DNA of 64,000 bases, taken from assembly GCF_019207085.1 (NCBI RefSeq), contig NZ_JAATOM010000004.1, forward strand, positions 124,001 to 188,000, read 5' to 3'. The notes beneath the pieces were generated by a model. It saw only the letters and a program-made list of their open reading frames with translations. It searched no databases and was not told the origin of the DNA. Both the position numbers and the translations under genes were made by a program. Below are positions 1 to 8,604 of the stretch, piece by piece. This DNA comes from Variovorax sp. dw_308. Its GTDB lineage: Bacteria > Pseudomonadota > Gammaproteobacteria > Burkholderiales > Burkholderiaceae_C. The number at the start of each line of letters is the position of its first letter. Within the stretch, counting starts at the first letter, position 1.

Positions 1-103
1 GGCCCGCCGTTCGAAGTATCTCCAGCTTGCCGATCTCGCTGTCGTCAACGATCCTGGCTGGAAGCCTTGCGCAGCGGAGGCGCTCAAGAAGAACGTAGGG
101 CAT
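1..103 (-). CDS. N-terminal fragment of an unknown protein, cut by the window edge
   Basis: An ATG at 103 is preceded by a good ribosome site (TGAGGAAA about 7 nt upstream) and opens a frame with no stop to the window edge, giving 34 residues that begin MPYVLLERLRC. It starts 21 nt downstream of the GNAT acetyltransferase stop on the same strand, so it is probably the next gene of that transcript. No family can be recognised from so little sequence. Chance open frame is the alternative, but the ribosome site and spacing favour a gene. Confidence 0.4.
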   Translation of the reverse strand, partial: MPYVLLERLRCARLPARIVDDSEIGKLEILRTAG

Positions 104-124
104 CGCCGGTTTCCTCAGGTCGGA

Positions 125-736
125 TCATGCGGCGCTGGCTGCCGCCGGCTGAAGCGCAGGCTTTCGCAAGTCGACGGTGTACAAGACCTGCGTGATGTCA
201 TCCGGGTCGCGCTTGTGGTCGAGCTGCAGGTGTGCCGCGAACTTGCGCATCAGGTTGTTGTCTTCGAGGTCGCTCGAATGCATCTGCTCGATGCCGAGTT
301 TTTTCGCGGCCACGATGAGGTACTTCATCAACAGCGTGCCGAGTCCCTTGTTTTGCCACGCGTCGCTGACGGTCACGGCAAACTCGCATTCCTTGCCTCC
401 CGCCTGCGCGCTGAATCGCGCAACGCCCACTTCGATCTCCTTCGCGTTCTCCTCGATCACCGCGACGTACGCCATGTCCGTCGACGGGTCGATCGTCGTC
501 AACTTTTGAAGCAGCGCATCGCCCGGTGAGTTCAAGGTCTCCAGAAAGCGGAATCGCCGCGACGCGGGCGACAGGGCCTCGATGAACTTGCGCTCCATCT
601 CGACATCGTCCTTGTGGATCGGCCGAATCAACACCCTGTCGCCGCCGCGCAGCATTTCGTGCCGGCCGCCATTCAATCCTTCGTTGCCGGCCGCGGAATC
701 GTTGTTGGCCGCCGCGTCCTTCGATGCGCTGATCAT
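125..736 (-). CDS. GNAT-family N-acetyltransferase
   Basis: The 203-residue product carries one GNAT fold. The acetyl-CoA pyrophosphate loop appears as QNKGLGTLLMKYL in the second half, after the segment GDRVLIRPIHKDDVEMERKF typical of acetyltransferase domains that act on proteins (Pat-like). Such enzymes transfer acetyl from acetyl-CoA to an amine; the substrate cannot be read from the sequence. I start at the ATG at 736 because AAAGGA lies 7 nt upstream; the frame stays open to 865 but that extension is arginine-rich and unlike the family. It follows the universal stress gene on the same strand after a 205-nt gap, a pairing that suggests a stress-linked role by inference. Confidence 0.8.
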   Translation of the reverse strand: MISASKDAAANNDSAAGNEGLNGGRHEMLRGGDRVLIRPIHKDDVEMERKFIEALSPASRRFRFLETLNSPGDALLQKLTTIDPSTDMAYVAVIEENAKEIEVGVARFSAQAGGKECEFAVTVSDAWQNKGLGTLLMKYLIVAAKKLGIEQMHSSDLEDNNLMRKFAAHLQLDHKRDPDDITQVLYTVDLRKPALQPAAASAA

Positions 737-941
737 GTTGTTTCCTTTGAGATTGCGAGATGGCGCCGCAGTGCCTTCGCGCGCCTGACACGAAGCGCCA
801 CGAACACCGCGCAGCGTCAACGTCGCGCGAGGTGTCTCCCGGTGGGACGTGTCAAGGTTCGTCATGGCAATGGGCCCGTGTCTGGATCCACAAAGCTTGC
901 GCCGATAGCGCAGTTCAGTCTGTGCGGTGACGTACCGATGC

Positions 942-1769
942 TCAATGCGAAACCAATGCGCATCGATTCGGGCTCACCAGCAGATCACTCGTGACACCAC
1001 CCAGCGCCCATTCCCGCAAGCGACTGTGGCCGTATGCACCCGCAACAATCAAGTCGATGTCGATGTCCTGACCCAAGGCATAAAGCGCTTCGGCATCGTC
1101 ACCGGTCGATGGTGATGCGATGCACTTCGCAGTAACGCCATGCCGCTGCAGCCAGGCGGCGACATCCGCGAGGCGGATTCGACACGCGGCTTGATCGGCG
1201 TGCGTGCAAATCTCGACCAGGCTCACGTGCGCGGCTTTCTGTAGCAGCGGGATCGCATCGACGATGGCCCGGCGCGCCTCGCGCGTGTCCTTCCATCCGA
1301 TCATCACGCGATCGAGGTCGACCTTGTCGGTGGCGGCCGGCACCAGCAGCACGGGTCGTCCGGCCCGCATGATGAGATCGTTGGTGTTGAGGCAGCGGGC
1401 AGCATCGAGCATGCGGTTCGTGTCGACGGTGGTCAGGATGAGATCGGCGCTGCGCGCTTCGCCTGCGACGTAGTCGGCCAACAGGTCAAAGGGCATCGAG
1501 CAGCGCCACTCGGGCGGTTCCGGCATGCCCTGCAGTGCGCTTCGAAAACCTGCCTCGACATCCTTCAGCAGCCTGGCGGTTTGCGCCCGGCTCTCCTCAT
1601 ACATTTCTTGCGGAACAATTCCGTCGCCGTACGCCATCTCCAGAGGCTGTTGGGCTGCGATGCCGATCACGTTGGCGCCATGGCTTTCTGCGAGATGACG
1701 GGCCATCTTCAGCACGCCGCTGTTCAACTGCCCGATCTGCAGGTGCACCATCAATGTTGCGTAGGTCAC
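942..1769 (-). CDS. Universal stress protein, tandem UspA type
   Basis: The 275-residue length is that of a double Usp protein. The C-terminal half shows the nucleotide-loop pattern GAYGHSRLREWALGGVTS, matching the G-x2-G-x9-G(S/T) motif of ATP-binding Usp domains; the N-terminal half is more divergent. The start is a GTG at 1769 with AAAGGA 6 nt upstream. It is the last of a tight minus-strand series (collagen-like lipoprotein, BON protein, stress membrane protein, Usp), 30 nt after the preceding stop, so co-transcription is likely. Family members help cells survive starvation or oxygen limitation; the exact role here is unknown. Confidence 0.88.
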   Translation of the reverse strand: MTYATLMVHLQIGQLNSGVLKMARHLAESHGANVIGIAAQQPLEMAYGDGIVPQEMYEESRAQTARLLKDVEAGFRSALQGMPEPPEWRCSMPFDLLADYVAGEARSADLILTTVDTNRMLDAARCLNTNDLIMRAGRPVLLVPAATDKVDLDRVMIGWKDTREARRAIVDAIPLLQKAAHVSLVEICTHADQAACRIRLADVAAWLQRHGVTAKCIASPSTGDDAEALYALGQDIDIDLIVAGAYGHSRLREWALGGVTSDLLVSPNRCALVSH

Positions 1770-1799
1770 GATAGTCCTTTGGCCTCAATGTGCGAGCAC

Positions 1800-2303
1800 T
1801 TATGCAGTGGCCTGCGCGATCGACCCGGCAAGAACAGATCTCACCTTTGATTGATCTTCCGCGCCGCCATGGACCAGAAGAACGTACTTGTCGACCTTGA
1901 CGGCAGTTTCGTACTTGATGACCTGATCCTTGGGCACACCGACTTGCGTCAGCGCCGCGCCCAGCGCAGAAAGGCTGCCAACCAGGACGGCGCCTTCCAG
2001 CGCGCTGACCAGTGCTGCCACGACGGGGCCTGCCATTGCCACAAGGCCGAGACCGGGCAGGATGAAGACAGCCGGCGCCAGCAACAGGCCCCAGATCCCA
2101 CCCCAGAATGCGCCCGCGCCGCCCCACGCCTTGATCTTGTCGGCGACGGTGTAGAAGCCCATCGGGTGTTCTTCGCTGTGATAGCCACGTCCGACCAGGG
2201 ACAGCTTCTTGACGTCGAACCCCGACTCGCTCAACGCGTGGATCGCGTCCTCTGCCTGCACGCGCGTCTCGAAGATGTAGGCCGGGGAAATATCGGTGAT
2301 CAT
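1800..2303 (-). CDS. General stress protein 17M-like membrane protein
   Basis: The protein has 167 residues. The N-terminal part (about 1-60) resembles the YflT/GSP17M domain (ETRVQAEDAIHALSESGFDV). A central glycine- and alanine-rich hydrophobic stretch (about residues 62-115) could form one or two membrane helices, and a soluble tail follows. The ATG at 2303 overlaps the stop of the upstream BON gene by four bases (ATGA), which implies translational coupling. It lies between a BON protein and a Usp, both stress-linked families. Function beyond a general stress link is not known. Confidence 0.75.
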   Translation of the reverse strand: MITDISPAYIFETRVQAEDAIHALSESGFDVKKLSLVGRGYHSEEHPMGFYTVADKIKAWGGAGAFWGGIWGLLLAPAVFILPGLGLVAMAGPVVAALVSALEGAVLVGSLSALGAALTQVGVPKDQVIKYETAVKVDKYVLLVHGGAEDQSKVRSVLAGSIAQATA

Positions 2304-2989
2304 GCTGCTGCTTTCGTGGGTGATGTGAACGTGGCCCGCGAGGCGAGCGTGAGGTTGTCGATGACGCTGCGCACGCCGGGCGCGGCCCATGCACTTTGCA
2401 TGGCGAGGTCTCGCTCGTGCCAGCCTTGCACCGTTCCCGACAGCGTGACATCGGCGCCGTGGACCGAAGCCGAAATCGGTTGCGCGTCGGCCGTCGCGAG
2501 CCGCGCGAGCGCGGCGTCAAGGTCCAACTGGAGAGTGTCTTCGGCGTCGCGGGGCTTGAGCGTGATCTGGTTGTCGATGCCGCGCACGCCCGCAAGATGG
2601 CTGGCGAATTCGATCGCCGCTTCCCTCTGGTACTGCCAGTGCACCTCGCCCGAAAGGGTGATCCATCCGTGCTCGACCATGACCTTGACGGCATCGGTCG
2701 GCAGGAGCGTATGGGCGTTCAGCGCAGTTTCGGCCGACCGCGCGATGTCGGCGTCGGTTCGTTTTCCAAGTTCGGAGAGCTTGACGTCCAGCGCCATGAC
2801 CAGCGCCTGCACGCCGAATACGCGTTGTGCGGCGCCTTGTGCCGCCCATTTCTCGGGGAAGCTGCTGACCTCGCCGGCCAGGGTGACCACGCCGTCCTTG
2901 ACTGCCACGCCGATTTCGGCCGCGTGGACGGACGGGTCCCACTTCAGTTCCGCGAGGACGTCCTGCTGGAGTTGGTTGTCGGTCTTCAT
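2300..2989 (-). CDS. BON-domain protein with three BON repeats
   Basis: The 229-residue product contains three BON domains, about residues 5-72, 78-148 and 155-218. Each shows the pattern of an acidic helix, then V-x-V-x-x-G-x-V-T-L-x-G-x-V, then a helix and a final hydrophobic strand (for example VAVKDGVVTLAGEV and VMVEHGWITLSGEV). BON domains bind phospholipid or envelope surfaces in OsmY-type proteins. No signal peptide is visible, so this looks cytoplasmic, as in the soluble triple-BON proteins often found beside Usp genes. The ATG at 2989 has GAGGACGTC just upstream. The stop overlaps the next start (ATGA). Confidence 0.87.
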   Translation of the reverse strand: MKTDNQLQQDVLAELKWDPSVHAAEIGVAVKDGVVTLAGEVSSFPEKWAAQGAAQRVFGVQALVMALDVKLSELGKRTDADIARSAETALNAHTLLPTDAVKVMVEHGWITLSGEVHWQYQREAAIEFASHLAGVRGIDNQITLKPRDAEDTLQLDLDAALARLATADAQPISASVHGADVTLSGTVQGWHERDLAMQSAWAAPGVRSVIDNLTLASRATFTSPTKAAA

Positions 2990-3017
2990 GACGTCCTCTG
3001 GCGAAGGATGCGGGCTT

Positions 3018-3248
3018 TCATCGGGCGGGTACGACCACCACGGTGTCGCCGCTCGCGCCGGTGGAGCCGGTTCTGCCCTGCCCGCCGATGTCTCCGGTCG
3101 CGCCCGTATTTCCGGTGTTGCCTGTGCTTCCCGTGGCGCCGGTGTAGCCCGTGTTGCCCTGGTTACCCTGCGGGCCCATGGGCCCTGTGCAAGCGCCAAG
3201 CGCGAGCATGGCGACGAGCAGGAGCGAGGGCAATGTGTAGTTCTTCAC
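3018..3248 (-). CDS. Collagen-like repeat lipoprotein
   Basis: The 76-residue product begins with a signal peptide ending in the lipobox LALGAC (Cys20). Residues 22-69 are sixteen uninterrupted Gly-X-Y triplets ([15 protein letters not shown] and so on), rich in Thr at the Y position. A short hydrophobic tail (VVVVPAR) ends it. The sequence therefore predicts a lipid-anchored envelope protein with a collagen triple-helix stalk. I chose the GTG at 3248, with AGGAACC upstream, because the signal peptide starts there. An in-frame ATG at 3437 with a strong ribosome site would add 63 residues that bury the signal. It heads the BON/stress gene series, 28 nt from the BON start. Confidence 0.7.
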   Translation of the reverse strand: MKNYTLPSLLLVAMLALGACTGPMGPQGNQGNTGYTGATGSTGNTGNTGATGDIGGQGRTGSTGASGDTVVVVPAR

Positions 3249-3539
3249 GATGGTTCCTGTGGAATCGGGTCGCGACCGGAATGGTGCGCACCTGTGCACT
3301 GTCAGTGGTTGCAGGGACACCGTCTGTTCGGTGCCGCGCACAGCCTCGCCCGGCGCTTCTTCGAGCGGAACTCGCGCTGTTCTCCTACAAACCGGCTTGA
3401 GGAACGAATCGGCAAATCGGAAACGGAGGATGTTCATGATCGCTTCCTGACGTGGTACGCCAGCGCACAGACCGACCAGCGCGATGCGCCTATGTTGGTA
3501 TGGCGTGCCCCGGCGGCGCGCCAGAACCCGGAAGACATC
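3249..3539. promoter_or_regulatory. Divergent intergenic region between the stress series and the acyl-CoA ligase
   Basis: This 291-nt stretch separates the minus-strand lipoprotein/BON/Usp series from the plus-strand acyl-CoA ligase, so promoters for both should lie here. It also holds the minus-strand extension frame of the lipoprotein, with an ATG at 3437 preceded by AGGAAGCG. I see no convincing sigma-70 hexamer pair and no FNR-type box. Confidence 0.4.
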
Positions 3540-5183
3540 ATGACAAGAACCCACCCCTACGAATTCGGCCTGGACAAGAACGAGGCCAATTTCGTGGCCT
3601 TGTCGCCCATGAGCTTCATCGAGCGATCAGCCTGCGTGTACCCTGAGCACATCGCGTTGATCTATGGATCACGACGGCAAACCTGGCGCGACACGTATGC
3701 GCGCTGTCGCCGACTGGCCAGTGCGCTCGTGCAACGCGGCGTCGGCGCCGGCGACACCGTCGCGGTCATGCTGCCCAACGTGCCGGCGATGTTCGAGGCG
3801 CATTTCGGCGTGCCGATGGCGGGTGCCGTGCTCAACACGCTCAACACGCGGCTCGATGCAGAGGCCATCGCCTTCATGTTGCAGCATGGCGAGGCCAAGG
3901 TGCTGCTGACCGACCGCGAGTTCGCCGTCGTGATCGAGAAGGCCCTCGCGATGGTCGGCGACAGGCGGCCGTTCGTGATCGAGGTCGAGGACGACGATGC
4001 ACCGCCCGGCAAATCCCTCGGCGATGTTTCTTACGAGTCTTTCCTCTCTCGTGGCGACCCCGGCTTTCGCTGGAAGCTGCCTTCCGACGAGTGGAACGCC
4101 ATCGCACTGAACTACACGTCCGGCACGACCGGCAACCCCAAGGGCGTGGTGACGCACCACCGCGGCGCCTACCTCAATGCGGTTTCGAACGTCGTGACCT
4201 GGGAGATGCCGCGCCATCCCGTGTACCTGTGGACCTTGCCGATGTTCCATTGCAACGGCTGGTGCTTCCCGTGGACCCTGGCCTTGCAGTCCGGCGCCAG
4301 CGTATGCCTGCGCAAGTTCGAACCGGCGGTGGTCTTCGACCTGATCCGCGAGCACAAGGTCACCCACCTGTGCGGTGCGCCCATCGTCTACGGCATGCTG
4401 ATCAACGCGCCCGAAGCGCAGCGCGCGGGGATCGCTCACGCTGTCAAGGGCCTGATCGCCGGCTCTGCGCCGCCCGCCGCCATCATCGAAGGCTGCGAAC
4501 AGATGGGCATCGCCATCACCCACGTCTACGGCCTGACCGAGGTCTACGGCCCGGCGGCGGTATGCGCCCAGCAGGTCGAGTGGGCCGCACTCCCCGTGGG
4601 CGAACGGGCCCGCCTGAACGCCCGCCAGGGTGTGGCCTACCCGATGCAGGAGGCCATCGCCGTGCTCACGCCCGACACGATGGAGCCGGTGCCGGCCGAC
4701 GGCGAGACGATCGGCGAGATCTTCTTCCGCGGCAATGTGGTGATGAAGGGCTACCTGAAGAACGCGAAGGCCACGGAGGAAGCGTTTGCCGGTGGCTGGT
4801 TCCACACGGGCGACCTAGCGGTGACGCAGCCCGACGGCTACGTCAAGATCAAGGATCGCAGCAAGGACGTGATCATCTCCGGCGGCGAGAACATTTCCAG
4901 TGTCGAGGTCGAGGAGGTGCTGTATCGCCATGCAGCGGTGCTCGCAGCGGCCGTCGTGGCCAAGCCGGATGAGAAATGGGGCGAGGTGGCCGCGGCCTTC
5001 GTCGAACTCCGCGAGGGAGCCACGGTGACGGAGGCGGAAATCATCGCGCATTGCCGCGCCGAGATGGCGCGATTCAAGGTGCCCAAGCAGGTCATCTTCG
5101 GCGAACTACCCAAGACTTCCACCGGGAAGATCCAGAAGTTCGTGTTGCGCGAGCAGTTGCATTCGGCCGCGGCCATCGTGTGA
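3540..5183 (+). CDS. Acyl-CoA synthetase (AMP-forming, medium-chain/AlkK-like)
   Basis: The 547-residue enzyme activates a carboxylic acid to its CoA thioester via an acyl-AMP. It shows the AMP-binding loop [13 protein letters not shown], the adenylate motif [11 protein letters not shown], the hinge region with HTGDLAV and [17 protein letters not shown], and the C-terminal catalytic Lys in [10 protein letters not shown]. The start at 3540 has GGAAGACATC upstream; the frame stays open far upstream, but that part lies over the opposite-strand genes and has no family character. A MaoC hydratase and a permease follow on the same strand, suggesting activation of a short or medium fatty acid. The substrate is inferred from the subfamily only. 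Confidence 0.87.
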   Translation: MTRTHPYEFGLDKNEANFVALSPMSFIERSACVYPEHIALIYGSRRQTWRDTYARCRRLASALVQRGVGAGDTVAVMLPNVPAMFEAHFGVPMAGAVLNTLNTRLDAEAIAFMLQHGEAKVLLTDREFAVVIEKALAMVGDRRPFVIEVEDDDAPPGKSLGDVSYESFLSRGDPGFRWKLPSDEWNAIALNYTSGTTGNPKGVVTHHRGAYLNAVSNVVTWEMPRHPVYLWTLPMFHCNGWCFPWTLALQSGASVCLRKFEPAVVFDLIREHKVTHLCGAPIVYGMLINAPEAQRAGIAHAVKGLIAGSAPPAAIIEGCEQMGIAITHVYGLTEVYGPAAVCAQQVEWAALPVGERARLNARQGVAYPMQEAIAVLTPDTMEPVPADGETIGEIFFRGNVVMKGYLKNAKATEEAFAGGWFHTGDLAVTQPDGYVKIKDRSKDVIISGGENISSVEVEEVLYRHAAVLAAAVVAKPDEKWGEVAAAFVELREGATVTEAEIIAHCRAEMARFKVPKQVIFGELPKTSTGKIQKFVLREQLHSAAAIV

Positions 5184-5247
5184 GTGCTGTCATGAAACTC
5201 CTGTTCACTGCCAGTTCCAGGCAACCGAAGCATCGAGACAAGACACC

Positions 5248-5736
5248 ATGAACGAAATGAACGGCTACGACGTCGAAGACCTGAAGGCGGGCATGTCCGC
5301 GACCTACTCGAAGACCATCACCGAGGCCGACATCGTCCTGTTTGCCGGCGTCTCCGGCGACAACAACGCCCTGCATGTGAACGAGGAGTTCGCGGCGACG
5401 ACGCGCTTCGGCGGCCGCATCGCGCACGGCTTCCTGACGGCCAGCGTGATTTCGGCCGCGGTGGCCAACCACCTTCCCGGACCGGGCACGATCTATCTCA
5501 GCCAGTTGCTGAACTTCCGCGCGCCGGTGCACATTGGCGAAACGGTGCATGCCAGCGTGAGTGTCAAATCCGTAGACCCCATTCGCCGCCGCGTGACGCT
5601 TGAAACCATCTGCATGGTCGGAACGACGGTGGTGATCGATGGCGAAGCGTTGGTGATGACCACCTCGTCCGCCAAGCGGCCGCCCTCGATCGCCGCCGTG
5701 CAGCCGCAGCAGACGCCGGCGCTCAGCCTGGCGTGA
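5248..5736 (+). CDS. MaoC-family (R)-specific enoyl-CoA hydratase, PhaJ-like
   Basis: The 162-residue hot-dog protein carries the hydratase-2 motif AGVSGDNNALHVNEEFA followed by TRFGGRIAHGFLTASVIS, with the catalytic Asp and His of (R)-hydratases. Such enzymes make (R)-3-hydroxyacyl-CoA from enoyl-CoA, a precursor for polyhydroxyalkanoate. It begins 64 nt after the acyl-CoA ligase and ends 27 nt before the permease. With a thiolase and a phasin downstream, a link to PHA or short-chain acyl-CoA metabolism is reasonable but inferred. The last 25 residues, rich in Pro, Gln and Ala, lie beyond the conserved fold. Confidence 0.82.
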   Translation: MNEMNGYDVEDLKAGMSATYSKTITEADIVLFAGVSGDNNALHVNEEFAATTRFGGRIAHGFLTASVISAAVANHLPGPGTIYLSQLLNFRAPVHIGETVHASVSVKSVDPIRRRVTLETICMVGTTVVIDGEALVMTTSSAKRPPSIAAVQPQQTPALSLA

Positions 5737-5763
5737 ATGCGAGCGGACCCCAGGAGAAAGACC

Positions 5764-6462
5764 ATGCCCTCGACAACATCCCCGACCCCGGTCACCGATA
5801 CCAGGATCATCATGTCCGACCCGACCGCGCTGGGCGTGTTTGGCCTGTCGATGGTCACCTTCGTGGCGTCTTCCCAGAAAATGGGCTGGACCAGTGGCAG
5901 CGTCTACCTGATTCCCCGGGCGCTGTTTCTGGGCTCGATAGCGCAGGTCTGGGCCTCCAGCGTCGACTTCAAAAAGAACAACTACTTCGGCGCCATCGTG
6001 CTGGGCGCCTACGGCCTGTTCTGGGGCGCCGTGGCCATGCACTGGGCCGTCAGCCTTGGCTGGTTCGGCGCGGTCGGCGCCAACGCCGACCCCAGGCAGC
6101 TTGGCGTGGCATGCATCGGCTTTTTCATCTTCTCGTTGTTCATCATGGTCGCGGCATTCGAGGCGAACAAGGTGTTCGCGGCCATCCTGGTGATGATCAA
6201 TGTGCTGCTTCCCTCGCTGGCGCTGAGCATCTTCGGCATCAACGCGCCGCTCTTCGGTGCGCTCGCAGCGTATTCGGAACTGGCGATCTCGTTGCTGGGC
6301 TTCTACTGTGCGGGCGCGGTGTTCCTGAACAGCTACTTCGGCCGTGAGCTTCTGCCGCTTGGCAAGCCGTTCGGTTTCATCCGCAAGGGTCCGGCCACGC
6401 CACCAGCCAAGGTGGTGCACGTGATCGAACCGGTTCCCGCTCTGGCCAGGGCGCTGATCTGA
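5764..6462 (+). CDS. Acetate/succinate-type uptake transporter (GPR1/FUN34/YaaH family)
   Basis: The 232-residue product has about six hydrophobic helices and the family signature near the N terminus, DPTALGVFGLSMVTF, which corresponds to the NPAPLGL motif of SatP/YaaH acetate permeases. The ATG at 5764 has AGGAGAAAG upstream, better than the ATG at 5737 inside the intergenic space. It sits directly after an acyl-CoA ligase and a MaoC hydratase, so it may import the acid that the ligase activates. It lacks the longer amino-terminal tail of fungal members. Substrate specificity is not readable. Confidence 0.72.
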   Translation: MPSTTSPTPVTDTRIIMSDPTALGVFGLSMVTFVASSQKMGWTSGSVYLIPRALFLGSIAQVWASSVDFKKNNYFGAIVLGAYGLFWGAVAMHWAVSLGWFGAVGANADPRQLGVACIGFFIFSLFIMVAAFEANKVFAAILVMINVLLPSLALSIFGINAPLFGALAAYSELAISLLGFYCAGAVFLNSYFGRELLPLGKPFGFIRKGPATPPAKVVHVIEPVPALARALI

Positions 6463-6472
6463 CAGGTAAGCA

Positions 6473-7255
6473 TCATCTTCCCTGCGCGGAGCGGCGCCCG
6501 AACCGGCGACCGCGAAGGTCGACCAGGATCGGCGGCAACGCCAGCACGGTCAATGTGCAGGCGATCGGAATGGTCGCCGCGAAACCCGCGGCCTTGAATG
6601 CCATCGCGCCACCCACGCCTCCGACGAAGAACGACGCCAGGATGGCGGAATGGATGAAGAGCTTGTCGCGGTTGGCCTTGACGAAGTGCACGGTGTTGGC
6701 CGTCTCGTTGCGGTTCCAGTAGACCAGCCGGCCCAGCTCGATGCCGATGTCGGTCGCGATGCCGGTCATATGGGTCGTTCGGATCTCGGCATCGGAAATC
6801 TTGGTGATGATCGCGTTCTGCAAGCCCATGATGAAGCACAGCAGCAGCACCGTGGACGGCACCAGCAGATGGGGCAATGACGCGAGGTTCGCACCCGCCA
6901 GGCCGAACAACAGCAGCAGCGCGGCCTCGACCATCAGGGCCAGCGCATATTTGCTGTGCAACTTGTGGCGCCGCGCCCAGTTGATCAGGAGGGCGGTACA
7001 GGCGGCGCCGGCCATGAACGTCGCAAGCGCAGCAACGCCTGCGAACGCCATCGCCACGCTGCCGATGGCCAGGTCATCCGCGACCGACGACACGATGCCT
7101 GTCATGTGGGAGGTGTAGCGGTGTACCGCAAGAAAGCCGCCCGCGTTGATCGCACCGGCAACGGCGGCGAGCACGCAGCCCAGCTGGCGATTGGCCGCCT
7201 GGGTGCGCCGCCTTCCGACCAGCCCGTAAAGGAGGTTCGCCCACCGCGCAGTCAT
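6473..7255 (-). CDS. DUF1275 (YoaK) family membrane protein
   Basis: The 260-residue protein matches the DUF1275/YoaK family. It shows GAINAGGFLAVHRYTSHMTG near the N terminus (a hallmark of the family), about six hydrophobic segments, and a second-half motif TTHMTGIATDIGIELGR that echoes the first, suggesting an internal duplication. The function of the family is not established; transport is often supposed. It converges on the acetate-type permease with only 10 nt between stops, and starts 164 nt from the divergent thiolase. Confidence 0.82.
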   Translation of the reverse strand: MTARWANLLYGLVGRRRTQAANRQLGCVLAAVAGAINAGGFLAVHRYTSHMTGIVSSVADDLAIGSVAMAFAGVAALATFMAGAACTALLINWARRHKLHSKYALALMVEAALLLLFGLAGANLASLPHLLVPSTVLLLCFIMGLQNAIITKISDAEIRTTHMTGIATDIGIELGRLVYWNRNETANTVHFVKANRDKLFIHSAILASFFVGGVGGAMAFKAAGFAATIPIACTLTVLALPPILVDLRGRRFGRRSAQGR

Positions 7256-7419
7256 GTCGAACCCGTTGTAGTCCGGCGGCGCAGGCGGGTCTGTGCGCTA
7301 CCGAACTATTCTTTCCGTGGGTGCACTGGCGCACCGACAATGTCCGATGCGCCGGTCTACAAGTAGTGCAGCGCGTGGACAGAAGCCGCGGGCGAATACA
7401 CATTGAAAAGAGAAATGAA

Positions 7420-8604
7420 ATGACCCAAAGAGACGTCGTGATTCTGGGCGCCGCCCGTTCGGCGATTGGCACCTTCGGCGGCGGCCTGGCCGACATGGAG
7501 CCTGCGGAACTGGCAGGCACCGTGATGAAGGAAGCCGTCAGCCGCTCGGGCGTCGACCCGAAGGCCATCAACTACGTGACCGTCGGCAATACGATCCCCA
7601 CCGACCACCGCTTTGCCTACGTCGCGCGGGTCGCGGCCATCCAGGCCGGGCTGCCGATGGACTCGGTCGCGATGTCGGTCAATCGCCTCTGCTCATCGGG
7701 CCTCCAGGGCATCGTGACCACCGCGCAGCAGATCCTGCTCAATGACTGCGACTACGGCATAGGCGGCGGTGTCGAAGTGATGAGCCGGGGCGGCTACATG
7801 TCTCCCGCGATGCGCAATGGCGCGCGCATGGGCGACACCAAGATGATCGACATGATGGTCGCCACCTTGACCGACCCCTTCGGCGTGGGCCACATGGGGA
7901 TCACGGCCGAGAACCTGGTGGCCAAGTGGGGCATCACCCGCGAGGAGCAGGACGCGCTGGCCGTCGAATCGCATCGACGCGCCGCGGCCGCCATCGCGGA
8001 AGGGCGCTTCAAGTCGCAGATCGTGCCCATCGTCAAGCAGACCCGAAAGGGCGAGGTCACCTTCGACACCGACGAGCATGTCAAGGCAACGACTTCGATG
8101 GAGACGTTGGGAAAGATGAAGCCCGCCTTCAAGAAGGACGGCTCGGTGACGGCAGGCAACGCGTCCGGCATCAATGACGGCGCCGCCTTCTTCGTACTGG
8201 CCGACGCGAGCGTGGCTGCCGCGGCCGGACACAAGCCGATGGGCCGCCTGGTGTCGTATGCGGTGGCCGGCGTGCCGAACGAGATCATGGGCGAGGGGCC
8301 GATCCCCGCGACCCGGGCGGCCTTGAAGAAGTGCGGCATGACGCTCGACCAGATGGACGTGATCGAGAGCAACGAGGCCTTTGCCGCGCAAGCCATCGCA
8401 GTGTCGCGCGGGCTGGAGTTCGACGCGAAGAAGGTCAACCCGAACGGCGGCGCAATTGCGCTGGGCCATCCCATCGGATGCTCCGGTGCGTTCCTCGCGA
8501 CCAAGGCCATCTACGAGCTGCACCGCACGGGCGGGCGCTATGCGCTCGTGACGATGTGCATTGGTGGTGGGCAGGGCATCGCCGCGGTGTTCGAGCGCCT
8601 CTAG
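7420..8604 (+). CDS. Acetyl-CoA C-acyltransferase (beta-ketothiolase, BktB/PhaA type)
   Basis: The 394-residue length is normal for a biosynthetic-type thiolase. The nucleophilic Cys91 lies in SVNRLCSSGLQG, NEAFAAQ and GGAIALGHPIGCSGAF supply the catalytic His region, and the second active Cys is in MCIGGGQG. It condenses or cleaves acyl-CoA and acetyl-CoA; with a phasin 1.1 kb downstream and a MaoC hydratase upstream, a role in PHA supply or short-chain fatty-acid turnover is likely. The ATG at 7420 has a purine-rich AAAAGAGAAA stretch upstream. The stop TAG shares bases with the stop of the convergent PPK2 gene. Confidence 0.9.
   Translation: MTQRDVVILGAARSAIGTFGGGLADMEPAELAGTVMKEAVSRSGVDPKAINYVTVGNTIPTDHRFAYVARVAAIQAGLPMDSVAMSVNRLCSSGLQGIVTTAQQILLNDCDYGIGGGVEVMSRGGYMSPAMRNGARMGDTKMIDMMVATLTDPFGVGHMGITAENLVAKWGITREEQDALAVESHRRAAAAIAEGRFKSQIVPIVKQTRKGEVTFDTDEHVKATTSMETLGKMKPAFKKDGSVTAGNASGINDGAAFFVLADASVAAAAGHKPMGRLVSYAVAGVPNEIMGEGPIPATRAALKKCGMTLDQMDVIESNEAFAAQAIAVSRGLEFDAKKVNPNGGAIALGHPIGCSGAFLATKAIYELHRTGGRYALVTMCIGGGQGIAAVFERL

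Noticed and set aside
1851..3539. Upstream open extension of the acyl-CoA ligase frame
   Set aside because: It runs antisense to the stress genes; the ligase family starts near 3540 where a good ribosome site is present.
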